Assembly (NCBI GenBank): GCA_905234265.1
Contig: CAJOHJ010000007.1
Location: forward strand, 62,001-126,000
Length of the DNA: 64,000 nt
Source: an uncultured Prevotella sp.
GTDB lineage: Bacteria; Bacteroidota; Bacteroidia; Bacteroidales; Bacteroidaceae
Direction of reading: 5' to 3'
Numbering within the stretch: position 1 is the first letter of the stretch; every line of letters begins with the position of its first letter. The notes beneath the pieces are model-generated. The model worked only from the letters and a program-made list of their open reading frames with translations, did no database searches and was not told where the DNA came from. Position numbers and translations under genes: made by a program. Positions 48,310 through 57,425 of the stretch are shown here, piece by piece.

Positions 48310-48418
48310 ACTTTATCTCTGTGAGATACAAAATTATCTTACGGAGATATTTTTTTATCTCTGCATGTTACGAAATTATCTCTGCATGTTACGAAATTAT
48401 CTCTGCAAGATAATTTCA
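48310..48418 (+). repeat. 21-bp repeat array D, five units
   Basis: ATC registers at 48315, 48336, 48357, 48378 and 48399, all exactly 21 bp apart. Units are the palindromic ATCTCTGTGAGATACAAAAT and ATCTTACGGAGATATTTT, then two copies of ATCTCTGCATGTTACGAAAT and a terminal palindromic ATCTCTGCAAGATAATTTC. It begins 40 bp after tRNA-Gly, in the same orientation as array A. Confidence 0.95.
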
Positions 48419-48440
48419 TCAGAAATTAACCAGCCTTCTT

Positions 48441-48472
48441 TTTGCAGAATTCTTCCGTTATTCTTATCTTTG
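48441..48472 (+). promoter_or_regulatory. Strong promoter without an assigned gene
   Basis: TTTG at 48441-48444, 20-bp spacer, TATCTTTG at 48465-48472. No convincing coding sequence follows; see the next entry. Confidence 0.7.
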
Positions 48473-48478
48473 CAGTCA

Positions 48479-48783
48479 AGTACTGCTTAGGCGTCGTAGA
48501 CGGCGCAAGGTGCCTCAATGGCGAGACACAAATCTCTGAGCGCAGGGTGGCGGTATGATTTTTGAGGGTAAACAATAACGACATGAGCAGTTATTAGAAG
48601 ATATAGAAACCTGAGAAATTTCTTAATCTAAGTAGAATAACGATAATTGTGAATGTTCGCGCTTATGGCGTGGACGTCACTTATCATTTATTTGGGCATG
48701 CGAGAGCCTCTATATCTGGTAAGAGCGGACACGCTTTTTCCATGTATTAGAGGCTTCGATGCAGACAGGCCCAAAGAGTTCCG
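48479..48783 (+). other. Unassigned transcribed-looking region, possible RNA or gene remnant
   Basis: About 300 bp behind a consensus promoter with only short broken frames. The first 75 nt are GC-rich and contain possible small hairpins (GCGTC-gta-GAC around 48491-48503; GAGA-cacaaa-TCTC around 48523-48536), followed by AT-rich DNA. A longer complementarity AGAGCCTCTA/TTAGAGGCT spans 48702-48757. No known RNA family is recognised. It may be the leader of the deleted gene whose remnant follows. Confidence 0.35.
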
Positions 48784-48978
48784 ATGTGGGAAGACTATGT
48801 CCTGTCTACCCGTCTGGAGATTACTTGTGGCGAAGCTCCCTATTTGGTGAGTCGATACGATGCGACTACTGGCGACCCCATCGAATTGCAAAATCGTATT
48901 GGACTGCTTGACAGGAAACTATTCCGCAATCCCGAAAAAGCTTCCAGTTCACTAACGCATTTGAAAAGGAGTATCTAA
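48784..48978 (+). pseudogene. Remnant resembling a DNA adenine methylase (restriction subunit M)
   Basis: A 64-codon open stretch includes WEDYVLSTRLEITCGEAPYL then VSRYDATTGDPIELQNRIGL and LDRKLF. This is a segment I associate with large Bacteroidales DNA methyltransferases of restriction systems, where it lies in the middle of the protein. Neither the SAM-binding motif nor the catalytic NPPY is present, and the frame is not continued on either side. It appears to be an internal fragment left by deletion near the tRNA pair. The family match is from memory and moderate. Confidence 0.45.
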
Positions 48979-49011
48979 GTTGTATGTCTTGATTAAAAAT
49001 TGTGGCAAGTT

Positions 49012-49042
49012 GACGGCTAAAAGAAATAAATGATTACCTTTG
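49012..49042 (+). promoter_or_regulatory. mltF promoter
   Basis: TACCTTTG at 49035-49042 with TTG ending at 49012 (22-bp spacer). Leader about 25 nt. Confidence 0.7.
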
Positions 49043-49073
49043 CGGAGAATTTCCAACAGTATTCGTTTTTTAT

Positions 49074-50234
49074 ATGAAAAGGATTGGAGGTAAATGGAGT
49101 TTCTTAAGGCTGTTGCTGATGACTGCAGTGGTCTGTAGCGTCTCTTGCCGAAACCATAATAAGCAGGAACTGAAGCAGACTCCGTGGGGAGCCATTGGTG
49201 ACACGACGGCTTTGGACGGAACATTCGACTTAGCAGAAATTCAGACTAACGGCGAGCTGATTGCCCTTACGCTGAACGGGCCGGACACTTACTACGAATA
49301 CAAAGGAAAATTCTTAGGCAAACAGTACCTTATGGCTCAGCGCTTTGCTGACAGGGTAGGGGTAGGGCTGAGGGTCGAAGTCTGTCGCGACACTGCAGAG
49401 ATGTTGCAGCGCCTGGAGGCAGGCGAGGCTGACTTGATTTGCTATCCGATGAGCAATAGGGGAATAGGATGGAAAGTCGGCAAGGGTAAGAAGAACCTCA
49501 GGAAGGAACTGGCGGCATGGTACACACCGAACATTCTGGAGGATGTGAAACGCGAGGAGGACTTCTTGCTGTCTGCGCAGAGTGTGAAAAGAAAGGTCTT
49601 TGCTCCGATGCTGAATGCAAAGAATGGTGTAATCTCGCATTACGATGCCCTTTTCCAGCGTTATGCGCAGCCAATACGTTGGGACTGGCGGCTGATGGCT
49701 GCACAGTGCTATCAGGAATCTACCTTTGACCCACAGGCTAAATCCTGGGCCGGCGCCTGTGGCCTGATGCAGATTATGCCATCGACTGCCGACCATCTTG
49801 GGCTGGAGCGTTCTGTCATTTTCGACCCGGAGCAGAACATTGCAGCTGCGAGCCGCTATATTAATGAACTCAGCCAGACGTTCAGCGACATCGGTAATAG
49901 GAATGAGCGCACAAAGTTCGTTCTTGCAGCATACAATGGTGGGCATTTCCATATCCGTGATGCCATGGCACTGGCAAAGAAGTATGGCAAGAATCCGCAG
50001 CGATGGGCAGACGTGGATGCCTACGTGCTGAAATTGTCACAGCCAGAGTTCTATAACGATCCTGTCGTCAAGCATGGATATATGAGAGGCTCTGAGACCA
50101 GCGACTATGTCAGCAAGATTATGGACCGCTGGAACGGCTATCGTGGAATTCGCACCGTCCACTCATCGGCAGCGATGGCAGGTGTGCCACAGAGGGCAAC
50201 GCATGCAAGGAAAAAGAAATACCAGGCGTTTTGA
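49074..50234 (+). CDS. mltF: MltF-like membrane-bound lytic transglycosylase
   Basis: Cleaves peptidoglycan glycan strands to 1,6-anhydro products at the outer membrane. Signal peptide and lipobox CSVSC are followed by a substrate-binding-protein-like domain (residues about 50-175; ELIALTLNGPDTYYEYKGKF, LEAGEADLICYPMS). A transglycosylase SLT domain follows: WRLMAAQCYQESTFDPQAKS with catalytic Glu215, GACGLMQIMPSTADHLGL and KFVLAAYNGGHFHIRDA. This two-domain layout is the MltF type. Length 386 is slightly short. It converges with the MBL gene with 2 bp between stops. Confidence 0.92.
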   Translation: MKRIGGKWSFLRLLLMTAVVCSVSCRNHNKQELKQTPWGAIGDTTALDGTFDLAEIQTNGELIALTLNGPDTYYEYKGKFLGKQYLMAQRFADRVGVGLRVEVCRDTAEMLQRLEAGEADLICYPMSNRGIGWKVGKGKKNLRKELAAWYTPNILEDVKREEDFLLSAQSVKRKVFAPMLNAKNGVISHYDALFQRYAQPIRWDWRLMAAQCYQESTFDPQAKSWAGACGLMQIMPSTADHLGLERSVIFDPEQNIAAASRYINELSQTFSDIGNRNERTKFVLAAYNGGHFHIRDAMALAKKYGKNPQRWADVDAYVLKLSQPEFYNDPVVKHGYMRGSETSDYVSKIMDRWNGYRGIRTVHSSAAMAGVPQRATHARKKKYQAF

Positions 50235-50236
50235 AG

Positions 50237-51043
50237 TTACAGTACAAATGGCCCCATAGGAGAGTTGCGCTTTAGTACTTCCAGCTGGAAGTCAATGCCA
50301 GCAATGATGCCATAGCTGCGCAGGATGGCTTGTACTGTCTTGCGTGCCAGTTCCGGATGGTTGTTTTCTTCGCTCAGGTGGCAGAGCCATACTTTCTTTA
50401 GCATCTCACTCATGTTATTGCCCAGTGCTTCGGCACAGTCCTTATTCGACAAATGGCCTGTCGGCGACAGGATCCTGTCTTTCAGGAATTGCGGATATGA
50501 ACCGCATATAACCATTTCAATGTCATGATTGGCCTCTATGACAAGGTTCTTGGCCCTGCTGATGTAGTGTCTCATGGTGTCTGTGACGTGTCCTGCATCG
50601 GTGATTAGGCAGAAATTGGTGTCGCAGGCTTCTATGAAATAGCCAACATTGTCACTGCTGTCATGTGGCACATTGAAGGGGACGACAGTAAATGCGCCGA
50701 CGGTGAACGGCGTGTCGTATTCAATGTTTCTGATGAGCGGATTGGGTATCTTCTTGCTGACGCTATAGTTGCGGAAAATGCCCTTGTGTACTTTCTGTGT
50801 AGCATACACCGGTACGTTGTGTTCGCTGCTGAATGCTCCTACGGACTTTATATGGTCAGCATGGTCGTGGGTAATCAGTACGTTGTGAATTAGGCTTACA
50901 TTGATACCGTAAGTTCTGAAATCTTTCTTCAGACCCCTCAGCCCGACGCCAACGTCGATGAGCAGGGCGTCATCCTCCGTCTGTAGCAAATAGCAATTTC
51001 CACTGCTGCCGCTGCCGAATGAATAGAAACGTACTTCTCCCAT
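50237..51043 (-). CDS. MBL-fold metallohydrolase (YycJ/WalJ-like)
   Basis: A metallo-beta-lactamase-fold hydrolase, probably a phosphodiesterase or nuclease. The N terminus YSFGSGSSGNCYLLQ and metal motif LITHDHADHIKSV are the YycJ hallmarks. VPFNVPHDSSDNVGYFIE, ITDAGHVT and a late VWLCHLSEENNHPEL supply further ligands. In Firmicutes WalJ links to cell-wall signalling and DNA repair; the role here is open. It lies 4 bp downstream of the PGM-like gene, in the place where threonine synthase stands in Bacteroides. Confidence 0.9.
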   Translation of the reverse strand: MGEVRFYSFGSGSSGNCYLLQTEDDALLIDVGVGLRGLKKDFRTYGINVSLIHNVLITHDHADHIKSVGAFSSEHNVPVYATQKVHKGIFRNYSVSKKIPNPLIRNIEYDTPFTVGAFTVVPFNVPHDSSDNVGYFIEACDTNFCLITDAGHVTDTMRHYISRAKNLVIEANHDIEMVICGSYPQFLKDRILSPTGHLSNKDCAEALGNNMSEMLKKVWLCHLSEENNHPELARKTVQAILRSYGIIAGIDFQLEVLKRNSPMGPFVL

Positions 51044-51047
51044 TTTC

Positions 51048-52316
51048 TCAGATGGCAGTGCCGTTAATGAAAATAATCATAAACTCGTTAAGCCTGAGCA
51101 GTCCATAGCTGCCGCTGACGCATGCTTCCTCGTCATAGTTCTGGACGTCGTCGGCCTTGATGCCTTGATGCCAGATGAGGAATGGCACAGGCTCGTTGAC
51201 GTGTATTCTCATCTCCACTGGAGTTGGGTGGTCTGGCAGAACGGCAATGGCAACAGGCTCATTCATTTCTCCGACGGCTTCGTATATTGGCTTTATGAGT
51301 CTTGTGTCCAGATAGTCGATTGCTTTCAGCTTCAAGTCCAAGTCGCCGTCATGTCCAGCCTCGTCAGTGGCTTCCACATGAACGAATACAAAGTCATCAG
51401 TCTTCAAGGCCTCAATGGCAGCCTGGGCTTTGCCCTCATAATTAGTGTTGGCAAGTCCTGTGGCTCCCTCTACTTCGATAATTCTAAGGCCAGCATAATG
51501 TCCGATACCCCTAATGAGGTCGACAGCAGAAATTACAGCGCCAGTCTTGATTTGCGGATATTGTTGCATGAGCGTTTGCATTGACGGGCGGTAGCCTCCG
51601 CTCCATGGCCAGATGCTGTTGGCCTGCCGTTCGCCGTGGTTGGCCTTGGCGATGTTGTATGGGTGCTTGGCAAGCAGTTCTTGCGAACGCAGGATGAGAG
51701 TGTTCAGCAGTGTAGCAGTCTGCTCTGCCGTCATGCGTCCCGGCTCGTTGGGAGCATTCTGTTCTGCCTTTACCAGCAGAGGTTCCCACTGCTCGTTTGG
51801 ATGGTCGTGTGGCGGATTGCAGACGATGTGCTTTGAGCCGCCTTTGATGACGAGCAGATGGCGATACTGGATGCCAGTGATGAATTTCACCCTCTCACAT
51901 CCTTGTTCTGCATTTATTGGTGCAGCCAGCTCCTTGTTGAGCATTTTTATCAGCACGTCGGCGTCGGCAGTCTCCAGATTGCCACCATTGTGCGTTATTA
52001 TTTTGCCGTCTTGCAGTGTTATGATGTTGCAGCGTATGGCAAAGTCGTCGGCTTCCATTTCGTATCCAATGCTGGCAGCCTCCAGCGGTCCGCGCCCTTC
52101 ATATACCTTGTTAAGGTCGTAGCCGAGAATTGCCGTATTGGCAACCTCGCTGCCGGGAGGAAAACCCTCTGGAACAGTTATCAGTCTGCCGCAGCGTCCA
52201 TTGCGTGCCAGCATGTTCATGTATTTTGGCCTTGCATGCTGTAGTGGGGTGATGTTGCCCAGACTTTTTATAGGATGATCGGCCATGCCGTCTCCTAATA
52301 TAATAATGTGTTTCAT
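51048..52316 (-). CDS. Cofactor-independent phosphoglycerate mutase-like protein, candidate homoserine kinase
   Basis: An alkaline-phosphatase-superfamily protein of the archaeal-type iPGM (ApgM) family. Metal and active-site motifs are IILGDGMADHPIKSLGN, GSEVANTAILGYD (catalytic Ser), LVIKGG and the late HVEATDEAGHDGD and PDHPTPVEMRIH. Directly after thrA (6 bp) in a genome region with no thrB, it is in the position for which a homoserine kinase role has been proposed in Bacteroidetes. That role is inference from context; the mutase fold is clear. Length 422. Confidence 0.87.
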   Translation of the reverse strand: MKHIIILGDGMADHPIKSLGNITPLQHARPKYMNMLARNGRCGRLITVPEGFPPGSEVANTAILGYDLNKVYEGRGPLEAASIGYEMEADDFAIRCNIITLQDGKIITHNGGNLETADADVLIKMLNKELAAPINAEQGCERVKFITGIQYRHLLVIKGGSKHIVCNPPHDHPNEQWEPLLVKAEQNAPNEPGRMTAEQTATLLNTLILRSQELLAKHPYNIAKANHGERQANSIWPWSGGYRPSMQTLMQQYPQIKTGAVISAVDLIRGIGHYAGLRIIEVEGATGLANTNYEGKAQAAIEALKTDDFVFVHVEATDEAGHDGDLDLKLKAIDYLDTRLIKPIYEAVGEMNEPVAIAVLPDHPTPVEMRIHVNEPVPFLIWHQGIKADDVQNYDEEACVSGSYGLLRLNEFMIIFINGTAI

Positions 52317-52322
52317 TCCTTA

Positions 52323-54770
52323 CTAAATGTTTGCAATACTCATGATGTTGGCAAAGACGCCTGCAGCCGTTACGCTGGCACCGGCTCCGTAGCCCTGTAT
52401 CTGCATAGGATATTCGCGGTAGCGTTCGGTGGTCAGCAGCACAATATTGTTCGAACCCTCCAGAGTGTAGAATGGATGGTCGTGGTCCACCTCTTGCAGA
52501 GCCACGTTAGTGCGGCCTTGCTCCATGGTGGCTACGAAGCGCCAGCGCTTGCCTTCCTGTTCCAGTTTTTGGCGGCGCTTTTCGAAGTCGGCATCCAGCG
52601 AAGGCAGCCTCTTCCAGAATTCTTCCAGAGAGCCTGTGAAGTATTCTTCGGGAACAAACAGGTGCTTTTCGACGTCCTGCTGCTCAACTTTGTAGCCGGC
52701 CTCGCGGGTAAGTATTACCAGTTTGCGGACAACGTCTGTCCCAGAAAGGTCTATTCGTGGGTCAGGCTCCGAGTATCCCTGTTCCTTGGCCTTGAGGACG
52801 GTCTGGCTGAAAGGGGTTGCAGCACTCAACTCATTGAAGATGAAGTTCAGAGTTCCGGAAAGTACGGCCTCTATTTTCAGAATTTTGTCGCCAGAATTGC
52901 GCAGGTCGTTGATGGTGCCTATGATGGGCAGTCCTGCACCTACGTTAGTCTCGTATCTGAACCATACGCCGCGGTCGCGAGCTGTTTTCTTGAGCATCAT
53001 GTAGTCGTCGTAGTTTCCCGATGCGGCAATCTTGTTGGCAGCAATTACAGAAATGTTGTGTTCCAGCAAAGTCTTATATAGAGCAGCGATGTCCCTGCTT
53101 GCAGTACAGTCAACGAAGACGCTGTTGAAGATGTTCATATTGATGATAGCGTCTTTCAGACTGACTTCAGGCATTGGCGCTTCGTCCAGCTGCTCTCTGT
53201 AGGTGGCAAGGTCTATGCCGTCCCTGTTAAGGATGTATTTCTTCGACGATGCAATGCCAACTACGTTCAGCTTCAGGCGTGAGCGCTGCATGAGTTCATC
53301 ATACTGCTTGTGTATCTGTTCAATGAGCATTCCTCCGACGGTGCCGACTCCGCAAATGAACAGATTCAGCACCTTATATTCGGACAGAAAAAAAGAGTCG
53401 TGCAGCACATTGAGAGACTTCCTCAGGAACTTGCCGTCTACGACAAATGAAATGTTAGTTTCCGAGGCTCCTTGTGCGCAGGCAATCACGGAAATGCCAG
53501 AGCGTCCCAGCGTTCCGAAGAGTTTTCCGGCAATGCCTGGAGTGTGCTTCATGTTCTCACCGACGATGGCTATCGTTGCCAGTCCGCTTTCAGCATGCAT
53601 GGGGAACATGGCACCTGTTGAAATCTCTTTTTTGAATTCTTCGTTCAGAACTTCCACAGCAGCGTTAGCGTCTTCGTCGCGGACGCCTATTGATGTAGAG
53701 TTCTCGGACGATGCCTGCGACACCATGAATACGGAAATTCCGCGTCCAGCCAGTGAGGTGAATATTCTGCGGTTGACGCCGATGACGCCCACCATTGACA
53801 GGCCTGTCACGGTGATGAGCGTGGTACCCTTGATGGAAGAGATGCCCTTAATGGGCTTCTGGTCGTTGTCGATGTGGTCTTTTATGAGCGTTCCCGGATG
53901 CTCTGGATTGAAGGTGTTCTTCACCTTTATGGGAATGTTCTTCACGCAGACGGGATAGATAGTCGGCGGATAGATTACCTTGGCGCCGAAGTTGCACAGC
54001 TCCATGGCTTCCACGAACGAAAGCTCATTGATGGTATATGCAGTTTTGATGACTCTTGGGTCGGCAGTCATGAAGCCGTCTACGTCGGTCCATATTTCCA
54101 GCACTTCAGCGTCCAGAGCGGCAGCAATGATGGCAGCAGTGTAGTCAGAGCCGCCTCGTCCCAGATTGGTGGTTTCCATGGTGTCCCTGTCGCGGCTTAT
54201 GAAGCCAGGCACTACTGCTATTGTTCGTGTCGAACTGTTTACGATGTCTGCAAAGGTTTCTTTTACGAGTCTGTTGGTAAGCTCAGCATCCAGAGTGTTC
54301 TGTCCGTTTTTCTTCTCAGTGCGTATGAAGTCACGGCTGTTCATTCTCACGCCGCCACGCACCAGCATGGCAACGATGTTTGACGACAGGCGTTCTCCAT
54401 AGGACACAATAGCGTCCTGCGTCTTCTTGCTCAAGTCGTGGATTAAGAATACACCGTAATAGATGCTTTTCAGCTGGTCGAACAACTGGTCGACCCTGTT
54501 GAACAGTTCTACACGCCTGTTGCTGTCGGTGATTATCGTGTCAATCATCTGGTGGTGGCGATCCACCATGGCGTCGAACTCGTCTTTCCAGTGTTCGTCG
54601 CCATTCAGGGCCATCTGTGACGTGGCCAGCAACTTGTCGGTTATTCCGCCCAAGGCAGAAACAACAACCACCACAGGCCCTCGCACGGCTTCTGCTTCGA
54701 CAATCTCCTTTAAGCTTAAAATGCTCTTCACGGAACCTACGGACGTTCCGCCAAATTTTAGTACTTTCAT
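52323..54770 (-). CDS. thrA: Bifunctional aspartokinase I / homoserine dehydrogenase I
   Basis: Catalyses the first and third steps of the threonine-methionine branch. Residues 1-285 are the kinase (MKVLKFGGTSVGSVKSILSL, EIWTDVDGFMTADPRVI). Residues 315-460 are two ACT domains (TLITVTGLSMVGVIGVNRRI, ATIAIVGENMKHTPGIAGKL). From about 465 comes homoserine dehydrogenase: NLFICGVGTVGGMLIEQI (NAD fold), ANKIAASG, GAGLPIIGTINDL and the catalytic Lys/Asp segment LIFNE... near SGTLNFIFNELSA. Length 815 is normal. First gene of a thrA, PGM-like, MBL unit. Confidence 0.96.
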   Translation of the reverse strand: MKVLKFGGTSVGSVKSILSLKEIVEAEAVRGPVVVVVSALGGITDKLLATSQMALNGDEHWKDEFDAMVDRHHQMIDTIITDSNRRVELFNRVDQLFDQLKSIYYGVFLIHDLSKKTQDAIVSYGERLSSNIVAMLVRGGVRMNSRDFIRTEKKNGQNTLDAELTNRLVKETFADIVNSSTRTIAVVPGFISRDRDTMETTNLGRGGSDYTAAIIAAALDAEVLEIWTDVDGFMTADPRVIKTAYTINELSFVEAMELCNFGAKVIYPPTIYPVCVKNIPIKVKNTFNPEHPGTLIKDHIDNDQKPIKGISSIKGTTLITVTGLSMVGVIGVNRRIFTSLAGRGISVFMVSQASSENSTSIGVRDEDANAAVEVLNEEFKKEISTGAMFPMHAESGLATIAIVGENMKHTPGIAGKLFGTLGRSGISVIACAQGASETNISFVVDGKFLRKSLNVLHDSFFLSEYKVLNLFICGVGTVGGMLIEQIHKQYDELMQRSRLKLNVVGIASSKKYILNRDGIDLATYREQLDEAPMPEVSLKDAIINMNIFNSVFVDCTASRDIAALYKTLLEHNISVIAANKIAASGNYDDYMMLKKTARDRGVWFRYETNVGAGLPIIGTINDLRNSGDKILKIEAVLSGTLNFIFNELSAATPFSQTVLKAKEQGYSEPDPRIDLSGTDVVRKLVILTREAGYKVEQQDVEKHLFVPEEYFTGSLEEFWKRLPSLDADFEKRRQKLEQEGKRWRFVATMEQGRTNVALQEVDHDHPFYTLEGSNNIVLLTTERYREYPMQIQGYGAGASVTAAGVFANIMSIANI

Positions 54771-54838
54771 ATTCCTATGCTATTTATCTTGTCGTGCGAC
54801 TCCTCTTGACGAGCGAGGATTTTGCGTCGCAAACGGTG

Positions 54839-54846
54839 CAAAATTA
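54839..54846 (-). promoter_or_regulatory. -7 element of thrA
   Basis: TAATTTTG on the minus strand; start near 54832. The 60-nt leader holds a small hairpin (TCCTC/GAGGA, 54811-54829) but no Thr/Ile-rich leader peptide. Confidence 0.6.
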
Positions 54847-54920
54847 ATAATAATCGCAGGAATTTCGAAAAGAAGAATAATTTTTTATTCAATATTTTTA
54901 TATTTTTATCAAAATTGCAT

Positions 54921-54928
54921 TACCTTTG
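54921..54928 (+). promoter_or_regulatory. -7 element of the GH115 unit
   Basis: TACCTTTG in an AT-rich context, divergent from the thrA promoter; leader about 30 nt. No TTTG at the usual distance. Confidence 0.65.
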
Positions 54929-54965
54929 CTGAAACAACAACTAAAATCTATTACAAATTCCAATT

Positions 54966-57383
54966 ATGTCCATACATTTCAATCGTATGAACAGGGTAAT
55001 CGGCCGCATTAGTTTTGTGATTGCCCTTTGTTTCCTTTGTCTCACCGCTTCTGCCTCCGACATTGTCTGGTTTGATGCCAGCACGCCGACCACTTATTCT
55101 GTCAGCAAGACCACCGACCCAGTTGTCGGAGTGGCTGTCAGCATGTGGCTCGACGACATCCGTCAGGTTACTGGCCAGCAGCCTGTTGTAAACCCATCGA
55201 AGCCCATCTGCCGTTTCGTCCAGCTCGACCGTGACAAGCAGCAGGCGAAGAGCCTCCGCAAGCTTGGCATTCCCGTCGATGAGCTGCTGCAGCAGCATGA
55301 TGCCTTCTGCATCAAGGCTTCCGGCAGTCAGCTTATTGTTGCTGGCAGCAACGGCCGTGGTACGGCCTATGGCATTTTGGAACTCAGCAGGATGGCTGGC
55401 GTGTCTCCATGGGTGTGGTGGGGCGATGTTGTCCCAGAGAAGAAGTCGCGCCTTGCCGTTGCCGACGATTTCCAGACCGTCCAGTCGCCCAGCGTGCCTT
55501 ATCGCGGAATATTCATCAACGACGAGGACTGGAGCCTGCGCAACTGGGCTTCCAAGACTTTCGAGCCTAACCAGCGCAAGGGCTATATGGGTCCCAAGAC
55601 TTATAAAGCCGTCTTCCAGCTTCTGTTGCGCCTGCGTGCCAATGTCATCTGGCCTGCCATGCATGAAGGCACTACAGGTTTCTTCACCGTAGCAGGCAAT
55701 AAGGAGATGGCCGACTCCTGCGGAATACTTATAGGCAGCAGCCATTGCGAACCGCTGCTGCGGAACAATGTAGCGGAGTGGAACCACCAGGAGCGTGGAG
55801 CCTACAACTATATCACTAACCGCCAGCAGGTGCAGCAGTACTGGGCTGAGCGCCTGCAGCAAGTCAAGGGGTCAGAGGAGTTCCTTACCATCGGCATGCG
55901 AGGCATCCACGACGGCTCTATGGAGGGCGTAAAGACTCCGGAGGAGAAACTCAATGGCTTGCAGGCCGTCATCGACGACCAGCGCGAACTCATCAGGAAG
56001 TACTATCGCCGCGACGTCGAGAATGCACCACAGGTGTTCATTCCATATAAGGAAGTCCTGGAAATCATGGAAAGCGGTTTGAAAGTTCCTGACGATGTCA
56101 CCTTGATGTGGTGCGACGACAACTATGGCTACATGACACGCCTTTCCGATGCCGACCAGCAGAAGCGCAGCGGGGGTGGGGGAGTCTACTACCATCTCAG
56201 CTATTGGGGACGTCCTCACGACCATCTTTGGCTGACGACCATGCAGCCGGGCCTGGTGTATTCAGAAATGAAGGCTGCCTACGACAACAACTGTCGCAAG
56301 CTCTGGATTGTAAACGTCCACGACCCTAAGGTTGCAGCCTATGACTTGGAACTCTTCCTTGACATGGCGTGGAACATTGACGCCATCCAGCCACAGTCCC
56401 TGTCCTCCCATCTGCATAGCTGGCTCAGCACCCAGTTCGGCTCTCGCGTTGCCGATATGCTGCTGCCAGCCATGAAAGACTACTACCGCCTGAACACCAT
56501 CCGCCGTCCGGAGTTCATGGGATGGACACAGGTGGAACTCGACAAGCGCCGCTTCCCCGGTGGCAAGTCGCTGGTGGACAATGTGGGCTTTACCCGCGAG
56601 GAAGCCGCCAGCCGTCTTGAAGACTTCGGGCGCATTAAGGCAGTTGTCGACCGTTGTCGCCTGCTGGTGCGCCCAGAACTCAGAGATGCTTACTTTGCAC
56701 ATGTCGTCTATCCCGTATATGCTTCGGCAGCCATGACAGCCAAGATAGTCTCCGACTCGGCAGACAGTCACAGGGCCTACGAGGAAATCCAGCAGCTCAC
56801 GGCACAGTACAATGCCCTCAGCGGTGGTCGCTGGAAGGGCCTTATGGATGCAGCTCCGCGTCAGTTGCCAGTGTTCGGCGATGTACGCGGAACGTTAGCC
56901 GAAGATGCTGACTTTGAGGGCATTGCCTGCAATGCCAGCGACTACGACGCAGCGTCAAAGGGCTGTCAGCACATCGACATGCTTGGCCATTCCATGAGTG
57001 CCGTCGCAATACCCAAGGGTGGCGAGATGGTCTATCACTTCACTACCGTAAAGGAAGGCCCGGCGGTTCTCTACACGGCCATGATACCCACCCAGCCACT
57101 TGACAAGGGCGACTTGCGCTATTCTGTGCAGATAGACGATGAGAAGCCTGTCGTAATCTCGCTGAAAGAGAAGTATCGCTCAGAGTTCTGGAAGCTTAGC
57201 GTGCTGCGCGGTCAGGCACTGAAGAAGACACCTCTGACACTCGCCAAGGGCATGCATACCCTGCGCATCAAGGCACTCGACAACCACATCGTCTTCGACC
57301 AGTGGATGCTGGACTTCAACGCCAGCCGTCCCTTCTATGTCATTCCAGTCAGCATGCCGGCAGAAAATGGCAAGGCTAAATAA
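54966..57383 (+). CDS. GH115 xylan alpha-1,2-glucuronidase
   Basis: An exported inverting glycosidase that removes (4-O-methyl-)glucuronic acid side chains from glucuronoxylan. Signal peptide residues about 8-30 (ISFVIALCFLCLTASAS). The N-terminal domain has GSNGRGTAYGILELSR. The GH115 catalytic part has SVPYRGIFINDEDWSLRNWA, LRLRANVIWPAMHEGTTGFF, IGSSHCEPLLRN, TLMWCDDNYGYM and WIVNVHDPKVAAYDLELFLD. A helical middle and a C-terminal beta domain close the 805-residue chain. ATG 54966 is used; ATG 54987 is an alternative. The esterase gene follows after 42 bp, so the pair strips xylan decorations. Confidence 0.93.
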   Translation: MSIHFNRMNRVIGRISFVIALCFLCLTASASDIVWFDASTPTTYSVSKTTDPVVGVAVSMWLDDIRQVTGQQPVVNPSKPICRFVQLDRDKQQAKSLRKLGIPVDELLQQHDAFCIKASGSQLIVAGSNGRGTAYGILELSRMAGVSPWVWWGDVVPEKKSRLAVADDFQTVQSPSVPYRGIFINDEDWSLRNWASKTFEPNQRKGYMGPKTYKAVFQLLLRLRANVIWPAMHEGTTGFFTVAGNKEMADSCGILIGSSHCEPLLRNNVAEWNHQERGAYNYITNRQQVQQYWAERLQQVKGSEEFLTIGMRGIHDGSMEGVKTPEEKLNGLQAVIDDQRELIRKYYRRDVENAPQVFIPYKEVLEIMESGLKVPDDVTLMWCDDNYGYMTRLSDADQQKRSGGGGVYYHLSYWGRPHDHLWLTTMQPGLVYSEMKAAYDNNCRKLWIVNVHDPKVAAYDLELFLDMAWNIDAIQPQSLSSHLHSWLSTQFGSRVADMLLPAMKDYYRLNTIRRPEFMGWTQVELDKRRFPGGKSLVDNVGFTREEAASRLEDFGRIKAVVDRCRLLVRPELRDAYFAHVVYPVYASAAMTAKIVSDSADSHRAYEEIQQLTAQYNALSGGRWKGLMDAAPRQLPVFGDVRGTLAEDADFEGIACNASDYDAASKGCQHIDMLGHSMSAVAIPKGGEMVYHFTTVKEGPAVLYTAMIPTQPLDKGDLRYSVQIDDEKPVVISLKEKYRSEFWKLSVLRGQALKKTPLTLAKGMHTLRIKALDNHIVFDQWMLDFNASRPFYVIPVSMPAENGKAK

Positions 57384-57425
57384 TGCAAACGTCACATTAA
57401 TATATTATATAAGAGCAGACAAATC

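Noticed and set aside
48479..48650. tmRNA, RNase P RNA or SRP RNA at the unassigned promoter
   Set aside because: No tag-peptide frame, no RNase P core and no SRP tetraloop helix could be found.
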